From: Antedon bifida
Lineage: Eukaryota; Echinodermata; Crinoidea; Comatulida; Antedonidae
NCBI GenBank assembly: GCA_963402885.1
Contig: OY727095.1
Coordinates: forward strand, 25,487,001 to 25,551,000
Direction of reading: 5' to 3'
Length of the DNA: 64,000 bases
Below are positions 48,201-63,200 of the stretch, piece by piece. The notes beneath the pieces are model-generated. The model was not told the origin of the DNA. It saw only the letters and a list, made by a program, of their open reading frames with translations, and made no database searches. Each line of letters starts with the position of its first letter. The stretch's first letter is position 1. Made by a program: the position numbers and the translations under genes.

Positions 48201-51200
48201 TGTCATATCCAATTTAAGTCCTTACCCTCGAAACCGGTCTTACACATACAACGGTAGTCATTGGTTTGTTGGATGCAATCTTTGGTTCCTGTTGAGTTGC
48301 ATGGGTTAGACAAACATTCATTGACATCTCCTTCACATCGTTGACCAACAAATCCTGGAGGACATTCACAATGGAATGTGTTAATCCCATCTATGCATGT
48401 GCCATCATGAAAACATGACGTTGAACCACAGTCGTTCCAGTTATCTTCACAATTGTCACCTAAAGAAGAAACAGTACAGTATTATACAAATATCGTGTGC
48501 CAATATTAGGTATCCCAATGAAAGCACACTTTTGAAATAATCAAAGTAGTATAATATATATATATTATATGTAATGATATATATTCAATTTTAATTGATA
48601 ATTACAAAATTTATATAAGTATGTAATCAATGTATAAGTGTGTTTATAATTAAAATCAATGAGAAAAATGGTTCTAAAATCCTGTCCACACATTGAAAAC
48701 CTTATCATAAAATCCTCATCAATTTTCAAAACATTAACGTTTTGCATATTATTATTAACGCATTTGAACAGAGTAAAAACATTTGGGCACGCTCTCTAAC
48801 ATAGAACAAAAATTCAATATTAAGTATACATATATATATAATAAAAAGATATAATGAACACTAAATACAGAATTTTCCTACCTTAGGGACAAATAGAATA
48901 GTTTTATCACTTATACTATCAAACTTACCAGAAGTGCCTGCTTTGCATGTACATCTGTAGGAACCCACTAAATCATGGCATGTACCTTCATTCATACATG
49001 GATTTTCAGCACAGTCATTAATATTTGTCTCACATCTTGTTCCCATGAATCCATTTAAGCATGTACACAGAAAGCTGTTAATAACATCCTTACACACGCC
49101 TCCATTGAGACATGGGGATGATGAGCACTCATCGTTGTCAGTCTGGCAGTAGCTCCCAGAGAATCCTGGAGCACAGTGACACTGATGGCTTGTGCCAACG
49201 TCTAGACATTGCCCCCCATTCTCACAAAGTTCACTTGCACTTTTTCCTGAAAAAAGTATATTTTGTGTTAAAAGGATTTGAATCTACTATTATAATCGCA
49301 CCGCGGCTTTAGCCAGCTATATTACCAGAGGACTACTCATTCAGAAGCTATATCAAGCAGAAGCTATAGTTCTACGGGTCATGCTCAAATTACAAACCCC
49401 AAGGCACATCTGAGAGAAGAGAGTCTATGAAAACATTTTCTGATAATACAGTATTATCGAGATGCATGTAGACGGTAATCTGTAAAATCTTTTAAAAAAA
49501 ATAATGACTTTGTGCTTGCTGTTAACCTAGGCCGGTATTATAATAATTCACTGTCAAATAATCAAAACTTTATTTTGGCTGTTGATCTCTAGGGTCCAAC
49601 TGGCCATTTATCACTTGTTGACAATTATCTAGGCTTGATGAATTGACCCCCAGACTTGACCTTAGCAATAAAGATAAACTAACATATTAGATATACCCAC
49701 CTTGGTGGTATTATTTGCTTTGAGTGATTTGAATTAAATAAATAAACAAGAAATATTTATTACAAAAAAACGCCGCTCGACATTTTAAAATTAATCATTG
49801 TTCTTTCTTCAGATATATTAAATGATTAATTATTAAAAAGATGACCTTTTTGGTGGGTGTTAGTAATCTGGTTGTATTTCATTAAATAATTGATATTTCT
49901 GCTAATTTTCAACAGCATTTGAAAGAAGACATGTGTACCTTTCCAACAATGTATTATAACAAATATTAATCTACTAATTAAAAAATGGCATTTAAAAATG
50001 GTCAATTTTGAACTTTAATGTGCTGTATGTGTGTGACCTCAACCTGTAGGCATGCAACTGAATACCCTCTAGAGACAACGTGACTTCGTGACAACATATT
50101 TTTTTGTAAGAAATATTTCTTGTTAATTAATGTACATTTATCCAAATATATATCTAAAATGCTTGTAATGAATGATCATGATGACAGTGATAACTCAGTT
50201 ACCTGTTCTATTTGCAGCAAGATTACATGAGATTGTAGGCATGTCACATGTTTGTCCACTCCAACCTGCTGCACAAATGCAGTCAAAGAGAGTATCATTG
50301 TTACTTTTACATGTAGCTCCATTCATGCACAAATTATGGTCTTGACTACACCAGTTTACTCTCTCCTATAAAAAATATTTACAAAATTAGGTTAGTTTTA
50401 AAAAAAATTGAATGGTGGGAATATTATATAACTGATTGAAATATACTGTAGATGAAATTAAGCGACCCATGTTATTCACATGTTTAGACATGACGTCATC
50501 ATCAAAATTAAAATGTTTGTAACTCATGTGAAAAATAATTGATTCAGCAAAAACTTATTAAAATCTGGGAGAAAATGGGGTATGGGTATCAAACAAAATT
50601 ATATCCTCTTGATTCTAATAAATATGTCTGAAATATCATTGTTTTGATTGTAAAATGTTTAAATTTCGGCTTAGAAATAAGTGACAAAAAATATTGATAT
50701 TCCAGTCTCTGTTATGGGTGCGTTTTGTACACAGGTGCGACTTGTACCCCTGAAATATACGGTATGATCAATCTTACAATTTTATAAAAATGTGCATGAG
50801 TTACTCTGACGTCATAACAAAAATTACATATACAACGTCTATATATACAGTCAACTCCGCCTAAGTCCAATTCGCGCAAGTCGAAAAATCGCGAAAGTCG
50901 AATTTTTATGAAAGTCCCAATTCTTTCCTATACATTACTGTGTAATTTTTATTTGTAAGTCGAATTTGTCTAAGTCGAAATTCGTCTAAGTCGACGTCTT
51001 TTTGCGGTCCGAATATACACATTCTTTAGTGATTTATATCGTATAAGTCGAAGTCACAAATCATGTGGCAACAACGCGCTAAAAAAGCCGATGAAACGTA
51101 CGTAATTCGATAAACAAACGACAGAGGAGATAATGTGGGACCATATCGGTTCTCTCAAGCAGGTTGTATAGTATAGGCGGCGTCCTACAACTCTCGCTAG

Positions 51201-54200
51201 TGTATAGTGTATGAGTTGTTTCAGAGATGAGAACTTATCTTACTTATACCCATTTTGTGCTAGACAGATGGCAATAAACAATGGATACCGAACCGAATAA
51301 GAACCGAAATATATTTATTATACGTTTTCGTATTGTTTCGGGCTTAAACCATAAAAGAAAATACAGTTTATCATTGCCGATAAAAGAGGCTTAGCATTTA
51401 TTAGGCCTAGCTAGCTAGCTAAGCAAACTCAATTCAAGAAGGCTCATCGCGCGGGCCGCGATCGCGACAGGGTCTACTAGGCCTAGCCATAGCGCTTTTT
51501 TAGCAAATCTGTAAGTCGCGTAACTCAAATTTTTATACCGGTCCCATTAGATTCGACTTAGGCGGAGTCGACTGTATTAACCAAGTTATAAAATATTCAA
51601 TGTCTACAAGTTTGAAACAAAACCTCAAACAAAATTGGCAGAAAAAAGAATAGTGAAAAAAAAGTAACAGAACAAACCAAAAGTATAAAATAAAATATTC
51701 CTCCTTTCACCTCTTAAAATTGTTTATACCATCATACTTTAACATTCATTATTTGTATATATATATTTCATTTTCGTGTCTTGCAGTGGCAGCTTGGCCA
51801 ATTTACAGTAATAAGAAAGCTGATTGGTTGTACAGTTTTTCGTTTGTGATTTTACCAGTGGACATCAAATTTGACAAGAATGAGTTGAGTGGTTAATTTT
51901 AAAAAATACAATAGATTTGGCAGTTTAAATTCTAGAGAATGTAATTTAAATAAAAACTTTTTTTTGTTTATAAATTATTTCAAAATATCACAAAAAAACA
52001 AAAACAGGACTGACGCAAAAAAACTTACCTGACATCTCTCTCCCCAATAACCACTTTGACAATTACAAGTGTATGAACTAAGGCCATCTAAACATGTACC
52101 ACCATTTTCACATGGGTCTGATAGGCATTCATTGACTGATGTTTGACAGTTTGGACCAACATAACCAGTCTGACACACACAAGTATATGAATTGACACCA
52201 TCATGACAAGATCCACCATATAAACATGAGCTGAAAATATGAATAATATTGTTATATTAAATAAACAGAAAATCTTAATATAATAAAAATGTTATATGAA
52301 ATGCTGTAGTTGAAAAACATGTAATCCATGTCAGCCTACTCCCACGATATCTGTTGGCACTATACTGCCACATTAAAGATATGGGCCTATCTTATTGATA
52401 TTATCACTATAAGGTAATATTTTTAGGTTAAAATAATCACTTTTGCAAAGATACAAATCAGGGTTGGATCCAAGATGTTGGGAAAGGGAAGGGAGGAAAA
52501 ACAGGAGGCATTTTGAGCCAACGTTTTACTAAGCTGGTTGAGAATATTTATATGATCAGATTGATATGTAATGAAGACTAAAAGAACTACAATTCAAGTC
52601 TGTTGCATGTTATGTTCCAGACCGAATTTAGTGTCTAAAATTGTTGGATTAACCTATCCATTCGATTCCGTAAGTCAAGCGTCTTAACTACAAACACTCC
52701 CGTGTTTGGCATCAAAGTTTTAAAGTTTTTAAATATATTTTTCTCAATGGATGTAGAAAAGGTATGGTATGGTCATTAGGTATTTTAGTTTAGATAATAT
52801 TAATGTTAATTGATATCAATCTTCAGATTTTGATTTATATATTTCTTTATTTTTTCGTTTTTTCTAACTATTTGTAATGGATTTTTTCTCTAAAATGGCA
52901 TAAGCTGCATATAGACATGCATCTGAAGTAGAGCATTTCACTTTGAAATTGAGTGACTTACATGCCAATTTTGTGTAGTATTTTGTTACTTTACGTTAAA
53001 TTGTTTACTTTACTAGGCCTGTCAACCCTAAACACTATTTTGTTTCTACTGCAGGCCTACATGCGACGGTATCAAAATTCATGAAACATCATAAAGTATT
53101 GATTTGTTTGGTGAGTGGGTGAAGCTTGTGTGTTGTATATTGGGAATTAGCATTTAAGTTAATGTTTACATGCTCATACAAAAACACCTTAATTTCAGTT
53201 TTTTACCTTGGTGTACAGTCGTCATCATTAGTTTGGCAATAAACGCCACTGAATCCAACTAAACATGTACATGTGAAGCTGTTGACATAATCATTGCATG
53301 TAGCACCATTTTCACACGGGTTACTTGTACACTCATTCTTTTCTTCCTCGCAGTTTTTGCCAACAAAGCCACTGATGCATTCACAGGAGTAATCAGCTGT
53401 ACCATCCATACATGTACCCCCATTTGTACATGGATCTGATGGTTTTAACAAAAATAAAAATTACAGTTAAAATACAAATAATAAATAAGAATTGTGTCAG
53501 TTGAACACAATTCTATTTTGAAACTAGAGAGGGCATAATTTCAGACCTCCAAATTTTTAAAGTAAGAAATTCAATCTACCCTCCCGCCTGCACCCTCTTG
53601 CACAGTTTATATTCTATAGGGTTATTTTTTCTCGGAGCATCCATGTGGTGTTGATTTCAAAATCATATTAGCCCTATCATATTCAGATAATCATGTTTAA
53701 CTTCTCGGTACGGTATACGGTATACACGTTTCGAGTGTTCATTTCTACAAATAAAACAATTTATAAGCCAGTTATATGATGCATGTGTATTATTGTTACT
53801 TCGTTGTGGCCTAGGATCAGTGATTCTACACCATGTCATGCCAGTCTTGACTGGCTTTGTGCTCTTTACATAGTACTTTGGTTATCGGCCAGGTATCATG
53901 GTCACTGTGTTTTTTATGTTTAGCGAGTTGAAGTTCTGATCAATAAAGATCTCATACTACAATCGTTTACTTGTGCATGACAAACGGGAATTTTGAAATT
54001 TTCAAGTAATTTTTTTAAAAGTTAAGACTAGTGAAAAAGGGTGAGAGCTTGATCTTGGGTGAAAAGGTGTGGGAAAAATTACAAGTAGAACAAATAAAGA
54101 GAACAATTAATTTGGTTTGGAAAAGTTAGGAAAATAAAAACCATCTTTTACTAACCTGGAAAGCAATCATCAATATTTTCAGTACAATGAATTCCAGTGT

Positions 54201-57200
54201 AACCTTCTCTACAAAGACATTGGTACAATCCATAGGTATTGTTACAGAATGCACCATTACGACAAGGTGAGTTGACACACTCATTTATGTCTCTATCACA
54301 GTAATTACCTAATAATACAAGAATTTAACCAGATTACTTTACTTACTTACATACAATATCAAACATTATAATTGAATTGCATGAAATTTAAAATGTTTTT
54401 ATTTAATTTTTAATTCCCCTGAGAGTTTAAACTGGTGAAGCAAGGCTTAAAGCTCTCTTGAGTTTATTTTGCTTTCTACATTCTACATCTAGTAGTCATT
54501 ATTTGTTTACTGACAATATATATTCATATGTATGTATCATGAAATAAAATGAGTGAATGTATCAAATAGCCTTTTACTTTTCTTATTCCAAAAAAAAATT
54601 AATCCCATCATAAAAATTCTAATTGTCTACTTTACCTGTAAACCCAGGCCTACAAGAACAGATGTAACCATGTTGCGATTCATATGGATTACAAATGGCT
54701 CCATTACGACAATTATTATCAGTACATGGATCAGTCACGATACTGCATGTCACTCCAGAGTATGGTCCTATACAAGCACACTCAAAACCATCAACTTTAT
54801 CAATACAATTTCCTCCATTATTACAGGGATTCGGTGTGCAATCATCATCATTGATCTCACAGTTGACTCCCGAATAACCAGCAGGGCAGCGACAACAGTA
54901 ATGATCAAGTTCAATATCACTAGTACAAGTTCCACCATGTTGGCATGGGTTTGAAGAGCATTCCTCAATGTCTACCTCGCATTGTGTTCCGCCATATCCA
55001 CTGACGCATAAGCATGAGTATTGTCCAAGGCTATCAACACAAGTACCACCATTACGGCACGGATTACTTTCACATTCATCGCCCTCAGTGCTACATCTTG
55101 GATCTGTAAACCCACGAGCACAGATACACTTGTAGCCATTTATTTGGTCAATGCATGTACCATCATTGACACATGGACTCGAGAAGCATTCATCATTGTT
55201 CATTTCACAACGAATTCCTGAGTATCCTGCAATGCATGTACACATGTAGCCATTGATATTGTCTATGCATGTAGCACCATTCAAGCAGGGATTGCTAGCA
55301 CATTCCACCAAGTTAATTTCACAATTTACACCTGTAAGTATATAAAAAGTAAAACATGTAAACATTAAATGCTAGGAATTTGGTCCCAGGAGTAGAACAG
55401 TTATATATGGTACACTATAAAGGTGGAATTCCAATTGCACAATATTCATTGCCACCTGGATATTATTGCACAATGTTTTGTTTTTACAAAAAGCATGCAA
55501 TATAGTACCTCCAATCGTTACAATAGGAGAAATTAATGCATGGCATGCAATACGAAATCAAATCAAATGGTAAAATGGAAAGATGGATTACACAACATCT
55601 AGCATTATTTGTCATCTAGGCATTGTCTCAATGTTCTTTTATTACAACATCCTAACAAAATAATTGATTCATTTTTTAAGCATGCAAGAAATACTAGCTT
55701 ACCAGTGGTTCCATCTAAACATGAACATCTGTACTCCTTAAGTAAATTTATACATTGACCACCATTAATACAAGGATTACTGTCACATTCATCCACCTCG
55801 ATGTCACATTGAGGACCTTCATACCCGACCTCACAGTTACATGTGTATGAGTAAACACCATCAATGCATTCACCATAGTGACAAGGATGGGTGTTGCATT
55901 CATTTATATCAGTTTGACAGCTATCACCAGTATAACCTAAAAATATCATATTGTCATAATATAGTATTACTATGATAACAACGCATTCTACATTTAGGTA
56001 TTATTTTAATTTTAATAACATTAAAACAACATAACATGGTTGCATAGTGTATCCATGAATGCACTAAATATAATTTACAGGTTATACATTCAATCTTGAC
56101 AGTGAAATTCATTTGCTAAAGTAAAAAACCATGGGTGACAGTTTGAGCACAGCGCACAATCTATCTTGAGCACGCTCTTCATGGGCTTAGGAATGATAGA
56201 AAAAATGTACCCCTACCAACAGAAGTTGCATATGCAGACGACCTCGACTTCATTAGCCTTAAAAAACGCCTATCAAATTTTAATCTAAATGTAAATAAAT
56301 AAACGAAAACAGGGTACACAAAAATAAAAAAAAGGAGAAAACGAAGAATGGAGAAATGTAAAAAAATGGAATATAAGCAGAAGGAAACAATTGGCATCAG
56401 CAGTGCTAAGCAAAATGACAGCGATATGGATGCGTAGATACAAAGCTAAAGAGAAAGTATGAATCAAATTATACAACGTATATGTAAAACTGGTATTGAT
56501 ATACAATTATCTTGTAGGATATAGAGTTTATCTGTGTTGTTTTATACACAAGGACTTTATTTTTCTAGAAAAAAGTAGAGCTATTCTAAAAAATATTAAC
56601 CATGCCTTGTTCAGTGATATCGAGCTCATGCCTCATGGGCGTCGCTTCCGATGCCCGGCATGTAGAACAAACCAAAAAAGGAATTCGTTCTTGCCAGTGG
56701 CCATCCGACTTTTAATTCTTGAACTTTGACTCTTGTTATATTGTACTGTTTTGTGTATTGTGATATATTGTATATTTTGTAAGATCATTTTAATCCAGAC
56801 CTTTTTATTTGAAATGCCCCGTGTGGGATGATTATCAGAGTGTTTATTGATTCTAGACGTAGGTGGCAGCATACACAATTTCGTTATTATCAGATATCTA
56901 AGTTAGTTATATCAAGCGTGTATTATTATATTATCCTGGAAGATGGAAACATTACATCATTTAACGATCTAATCACACTTACAAACAACAGAATTTGGCA
57001 AGAAGATTTTACAAAATCAATCATACCACTAGAAACGAAATTAAACACACGAAGTTGTGGGGAACACAGGACTAAAAGTATCATTTCACAGGTAGACTTA
57101 CATCAATATTCTCAGATTATATTGGAAACGACAAATTTGGTTTTGTTAAAGGCAAAGTACAAGAGATGCTATAGGCATTTTGCATGTGATGAAAAGTCAC

Positions 57201-60200
57201 TAGAACATGGCAATGAACTATACATCTGTTTTGTGGATTATGAAAAGGCTTTTGGTAGGATTAATTGGTAAAAATGATGTATGATGTGATTACAGAAACA
57301 GGTATTTATTGTGGGAGTTATATATGAACCAAGCTGCAGTAATTATGATAGATGGAGAGTTATCAGAACTAGCAAAGATTGGTAGAGGAGTCAGGCAAGG
57401 ATGAATTGTTTCGTCTAATTTATATAATATACGAGGAGTTTCTACTCGCAAAAGCACTAGCAAACTGTACTGAAGGAATGAAAGTCAGAATACAAACAAT
57501 AAGAATTACTGACGACAAGGCAAATACTAATGATGCTCTTCAAATATTAATGGATAGAATAAATTAAGCAGGGAAAAATTATGGAATGAAGATCAATAAT
57601 AGGAAAACTAAAGTCATGTGTGTTACATATATAAATATATTGATGAAGAGTTGATAGAACAGGATAGGAATGGTAAAAGGAAAACTTAAAGATTACATTC
57701 AATTTCTGACCGGGAGATAGCCATCATGGACCTGCCAAATGGCAGATGACAAGGTAGGTAGCATCTCACAGAAAACTTTGGAGAAACTTCACAGCAGAAA
57801 TAAACCGAGCAGCTGAGGCGAAAAAGCCAGAAGACTATTCGGTGGAACAGCGTTAAGTTATTATTCTTGGAAACAATTAACATACTTGTACAACTTGGGA
57901 AAGGAATAATGTTAATTAACATTAAATTCCAAGACATTATTATCTTCCTTACCATTTTTGCAATAACAAATGAATGAATTGGTGGAATCTTCACACGTCC
58001 CTCCATTAAGACATGGCTCCGATAAACATTCATTAACATCATTTTCACAGTTGACTCCTATGAACCCTGATGCACATTGGCATGAATAACTAGCAAGGGA
58101 ATCTATACATTGACCTCCATTCTGGCAGGGCCGGCTGTCACACTCATCTATTTCAGATTCACAGAATTCACCAGCATATCCTAAGAATATAGTCATACAT
58201 ATTATTAACTGTTAGTCAAACAACTAAATTCTTTTTTTAAGTATGAGAAAATCGTCTTTTTAACTTAATTAAAAAATTCTCACATTTACAGATAACACAA
58301 TTTCAATACCATCTGTTTTAAATTTATTTTCTTAAATATAAATGTATGATCGAGTTTATATCGTACATTCATTTTTCATTTTAAAACCGTGTTTTGATCA
58401 CAAATATGTAAAATAGAAACGTAATGTCTAAAAAATTCTATTATTGTAGTAGCAAAATGTACAGCATTAATCTCGAAAAGAAGCCCATCTTGAAAAGAAG
58501 CCCACTCAAAATATTACAAAAATACATCTATTATTTTCTTGATTTCTTGAAAACAAAAAAATAACCTTTACTTATGCAAAAATCATAAATAATTATTTTA
58601 GAACTACAAATTTGACAACTTTTAACACAATTATTTCTGGGTTAACAGTCATTGATGCAGCTTTATATTAATAGTTCTAATACTTTATTTCAAACAATTC
58701 ATTTTTCCTAAAACAGAAATGTGTTTACTTGGGTAAGAGCAAAACCATATTGTGTGCGTTAAACATAATTTAATAACTGTTTTGAGGTTAAAAAAGATTA
58801 TCAGTATGTTCTGAGAAATTAACTTTAGCTACAATTCAAACAAAATTGTTTTGGTTCAATACTAAAGGATAATACTAAATGTATTTCCGTATACTTCAAT
58901 ACAATAACTCAAATTGTGCACTAACATTCAGCTTCTGACTAACTTTTCTAATTATTTTAATACATTTACAAAGGTTACTAGGAACACAAGCTATGTTCTT
59001 TCTAATTTAGTTTCCCTTAAAATAAACTTTGTCACGTACTCTTTCAAATTTGTTGCAATTAATTACAATTTGATGTGTTGTGAGAACATGTAAACAGTAA
59101 AAATATCAAGATCAAAAATAAGTGAATGTTCCATGAATGTTTTCTGGAAAGTATTTCATTACTTTTTTACCCTTGTAATTTTGAAAACTATATTAATTAT
59201 ATGTAAGTATAAACTAAGAGGCAAAGGCACTTTGAGCTTTGACTTACCTCTTAAACAGACACAAAAGAAGTTTCCAATACGGTTTAAGCATGTTCCATGG
59301 TTCACACATGGATTTGATGCACACTCATTGGTATCTTCCTCACAGAATAAACCTTCATAGCCTTCAACACATGAACAGTGGAAAGAGCCAAATGTATTCT
59401 CGCATGTTCCTCCATGTTCACACGGATTTAGATCTGCAAAAATTATTAAATAAGGAGGATAACTTAACTGTAACATTGTATCACTAAGTTCCATGGTTAG
59501 AATATGTTTCATGAGCCTTATTTCTGCTGCATGTCAAAATATTAGTAAGTAAGTAATAAGAGTGGTATTTGAGAGGATGGTGGGGGATTTCGGCTTGGTA
59601 TTTTAATTATCTCTGGGAAGGGGATGGGAGTTTGAGGTGGGGTTGTAGGCCTTTCAACATGACTGAAACTGTACTGGGAATGTACAGTACAGAAAGAAAG
59701 TACTGTAGTTTCGTAGATAGAACGTAGGCTACGTTGTTGGCTTCGTAGGTTCCATTGTTTGGCTTCGTAACCTCAATAAACAACTTTCAATGAGCTACGT
59801 TCTGAACTTCGTAGGGAGTTCGTAACCTATATAAACAACCCTGCGATGTTCTTAGTGAAGTAATTAAGAAGGTGTGAAATTAATGTGTTAAATTTAACTG
59901 GCGGAGGACCAAGTTGTAAATTACTAAAAAATAAATAATATTTTTTAATCGTAATCTTTTCCTTCGTGCGTGTTTACCTACTCAACGGCGAATATAAATT
60001 TCCCACAATGTAAACGTAGAGACACAATCCAACACAGGTGAACCGCAACGAACAGGCCAACTAATAATAATATAGCGAACGTCCAGTCCATCCAGAAACG
60101 ATGCCGAGAAAAAAAAGATCGTAAACAATTCATTCTAAATATAGGATCAGAACGTTCAATCGGTCGCTCAAAAAGACTGCCGACAGAAGACCGTAATTAA

Positions 60201-63200
60201 TACAGACCTAGTTTTTTTTTGGTCACATGGCATGAAACGCGATACTCTCTGCTTTACCGCAATCTTTCACGTGTTTTTTTTAAACTTAGTACAAGAGGGT
60301 GGCTGCCGGTCTGACGACGATTAATAAGATCGTGTACCTGGATTTTGTGTCACATGACATGAAACATAATACTCTCTCTCTGAAACTGCTCACATGTTTT
60401 TTCCACTCCAAATTCTGTTCGGGCTTTTTTCTTTACACATGTCGTAATCATTTTAAAAGGCCTAAGCCAGGCCTATGTTAAATCTTAATATGGAATATAT
60501 ATTTATTTTGCATATATTTTGTTGGGTTAGGTGTCGTTGTTTTTATAATTCGTAGGTATTTCAAGGTAGGATTAAATAATTTTTAGTGTAGGCCGCCGAA
60601 ACAGGCTAGCCTCGACTTTCTCTACGTGAGCTGAGGTCCACCCGGCCCGATGTCGTTTCGTCGGCGGATTTCCGTTCAAATTAGGATAACCGATACGTAG
60701 GGCGGCTACAAAAATTGACGTCTACTATCTTTAGATAGGATTTTAATTAGCAAACAATACATTGTTTGTCTGCATTGTCAATGCTTCTAAAGGCAATAAC
60801 AATGGTGTTTACTAGCCCTACGAACCACCCTACGTAGGCGCGCCTAGATAATTATCATAACAATACATCGTAGGCTGCGAACAATACATCGTAGGAGAGA
60901 ACAATACATCGTAGGAGAGAACAATACATCGTAGGCTACGAACAATACATCGTAGGCTACGAACAATACATCGTAGGTTACAAACAATACATCGTAGGCT
61001 ACGAACAATACATCGTAGGACAGAACAATGACCTACGATCTACCTACGCGTAGGCTACGAAAGGCTACGCGTAGATACGAAGCAGTAATTTCTTTCTGTA
61101 CTGTAATGTACAAATTACGTTTGAAAACCGCCACTGAGGGGTTATGGGTTGGGGTAATGGCTTAACAAAGTACTTAAACCATGCCTATAAGATGCATCGC
61201 CCTTTTATTAAGACACTAAAGTTGAGTTGAATTAAAATTTGCGGTATCAAAATGGGGTAAAAGGCTATCAAATTGACCAGAATTGCAGTAGGAAATAGTT
61301 AAAGTATTTTAATTATCCCTGGGAAGGGGCTGAAAGCTTGGGGTGGGGATGTAGGCCTATCATAATTGTTACTGGAAACGTCTTAAACACATCACCCAGT
61401 ATCTGGGATGTGTTGTTGGGAGGGGGGAGGAGGAGGAGGGGCTGAAATACTGGCGTAATGATGTATAACATAATTAGAATTGTACTAGGAAGAAGGCTGG
61501 GGGATACAGTATCAAAATTAGATATTTTAATTATCCGAATATGACACCTATTCATTTACACAGTTTACAACATACCTAAACGATAGGCCTATCATAGCTA
61601 TGTATGGAAGCTAAAATTTGTCCTGGGAAGAATTTGTTTTTAAAAAAGGAGCATGGGGTGTTATTGAAGATGGGTGAGGTTGGTGAATAGTGAGATACTG
61701 GCGTCGGGTGTTATGTACTGAGAGGGCTTTAAACTAATTCTGAAATCCGCCCTGGAGTGGGTATAATTGCTAGTATATCATAAGCATTAATTATTTGTAT
61801 ACTAATTTGTCATTGTGTCTATATAAATTGAATAGAATAATAAAAAGTTTTTTTATGAAATAGTCTTTCGAAATACTTCTACTTCTTCTTCCTCGAAATA
61901 TTACTGGGTTGTTTAAATAAACTATCCCATTTTTTATAAAAAAAAAAAATATTACGTCTGAACTAGCCTAATCTATATTTTCCCTCAAGAAAAATATAAT
62001 TCCCTTCCGGATGTCAAATGTTATATTTTATTTGCAGCCCTAAAGATAGCTTGTTAGATAATTCTTCTAACCTAAGAGACACTCATTAATATCTTGATCA
62101 CAGGCTCCTCCTTCATAGCCTCTAGGACACACACAGCGTGCTAGACCTGTCAATGGATCAGTTTCACATCGCGATCCAGGGTGGCAAGGACTGCTATGGC
62201 AAGCATCATCAAGATGACACAAGATACCTAAGATAATAAAATAATTTAAATTAAATTAATAATACTTTAAATATATGAATTTTAAGATTAAAAATGTAAA
62301 TAATAATTTCCTAAATAATCCAGGTATTCTCATATACGATGTGCGAGCCCAGGCAGTAATTCTGTATATTTTCTACACTTATATTTCACAAACTTTTAAA
62401 TTTCAACAAAATAAATATGGTAATAAGACCAGTTCTTGTTTTTTAAATTGTAAAAATAAGACCTTTACATTTTAATTGTTCATAGTATGTTCTAATTTTC
62501 AATTTTTTAAAATCACTTTCATAAAAAATATAAGGCTAGTGATTTATAGCTTGTATACAAGGCTTGACATCCATATAAAATAAATTTCGTACCAGTTTTT
62601 CCAGGAGGACATTCACAGACATATGTTCCAACATAATCTTGACATTTAGCGCCTTCTTGGCAATCTGCATCGGCACAATCGTCTATATCAATCTCACAAC
62701 GATTGCCCTCATAGCCATTGACACAGTGACATGCATATGAACCAATTAGATTCATACAAGTTGCGCCATTTTCACAAATGTTCATGTCGCACTCATTAAC
62801 ATCAGTTATACAATAAGTTCCTTTGAGAAAGTAAAACAAAATGTTATAATTGATGACATCATTTAACAGAACAAAGGAATTGCACTAAAGAGTAGACCAA
62901 AACTCTAAGCTGCCAAACTCCTACAGTTGCTAAGGAATATATATTCCAGGTTTAATAAAATTTAATAAAATTTTGTTTAAATGTGATTAGAAATCAAAAT
63001 CTCATTTTGAAAATTATTTCGTAATCACGGTACAACAACAACGTGGGAGTTAAGTCAACATAATCAAATAAACTTAACTTTACCTGTAAAATTGGCTGGG
63101 CAGTGACAGGTATATGAGTTAATCCCATCTATACAAGTTCCACCATTACTACACTGGTGATTCACACAGTCATCGTCATTGGTGTCACAGAAATGACCAG

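Noticed and set aside
54553-55221. Plus-strand frames of 60-133 codons over the EGF17-22 exon
   Set aside because: Antisense shadow of the Notch coding exon.
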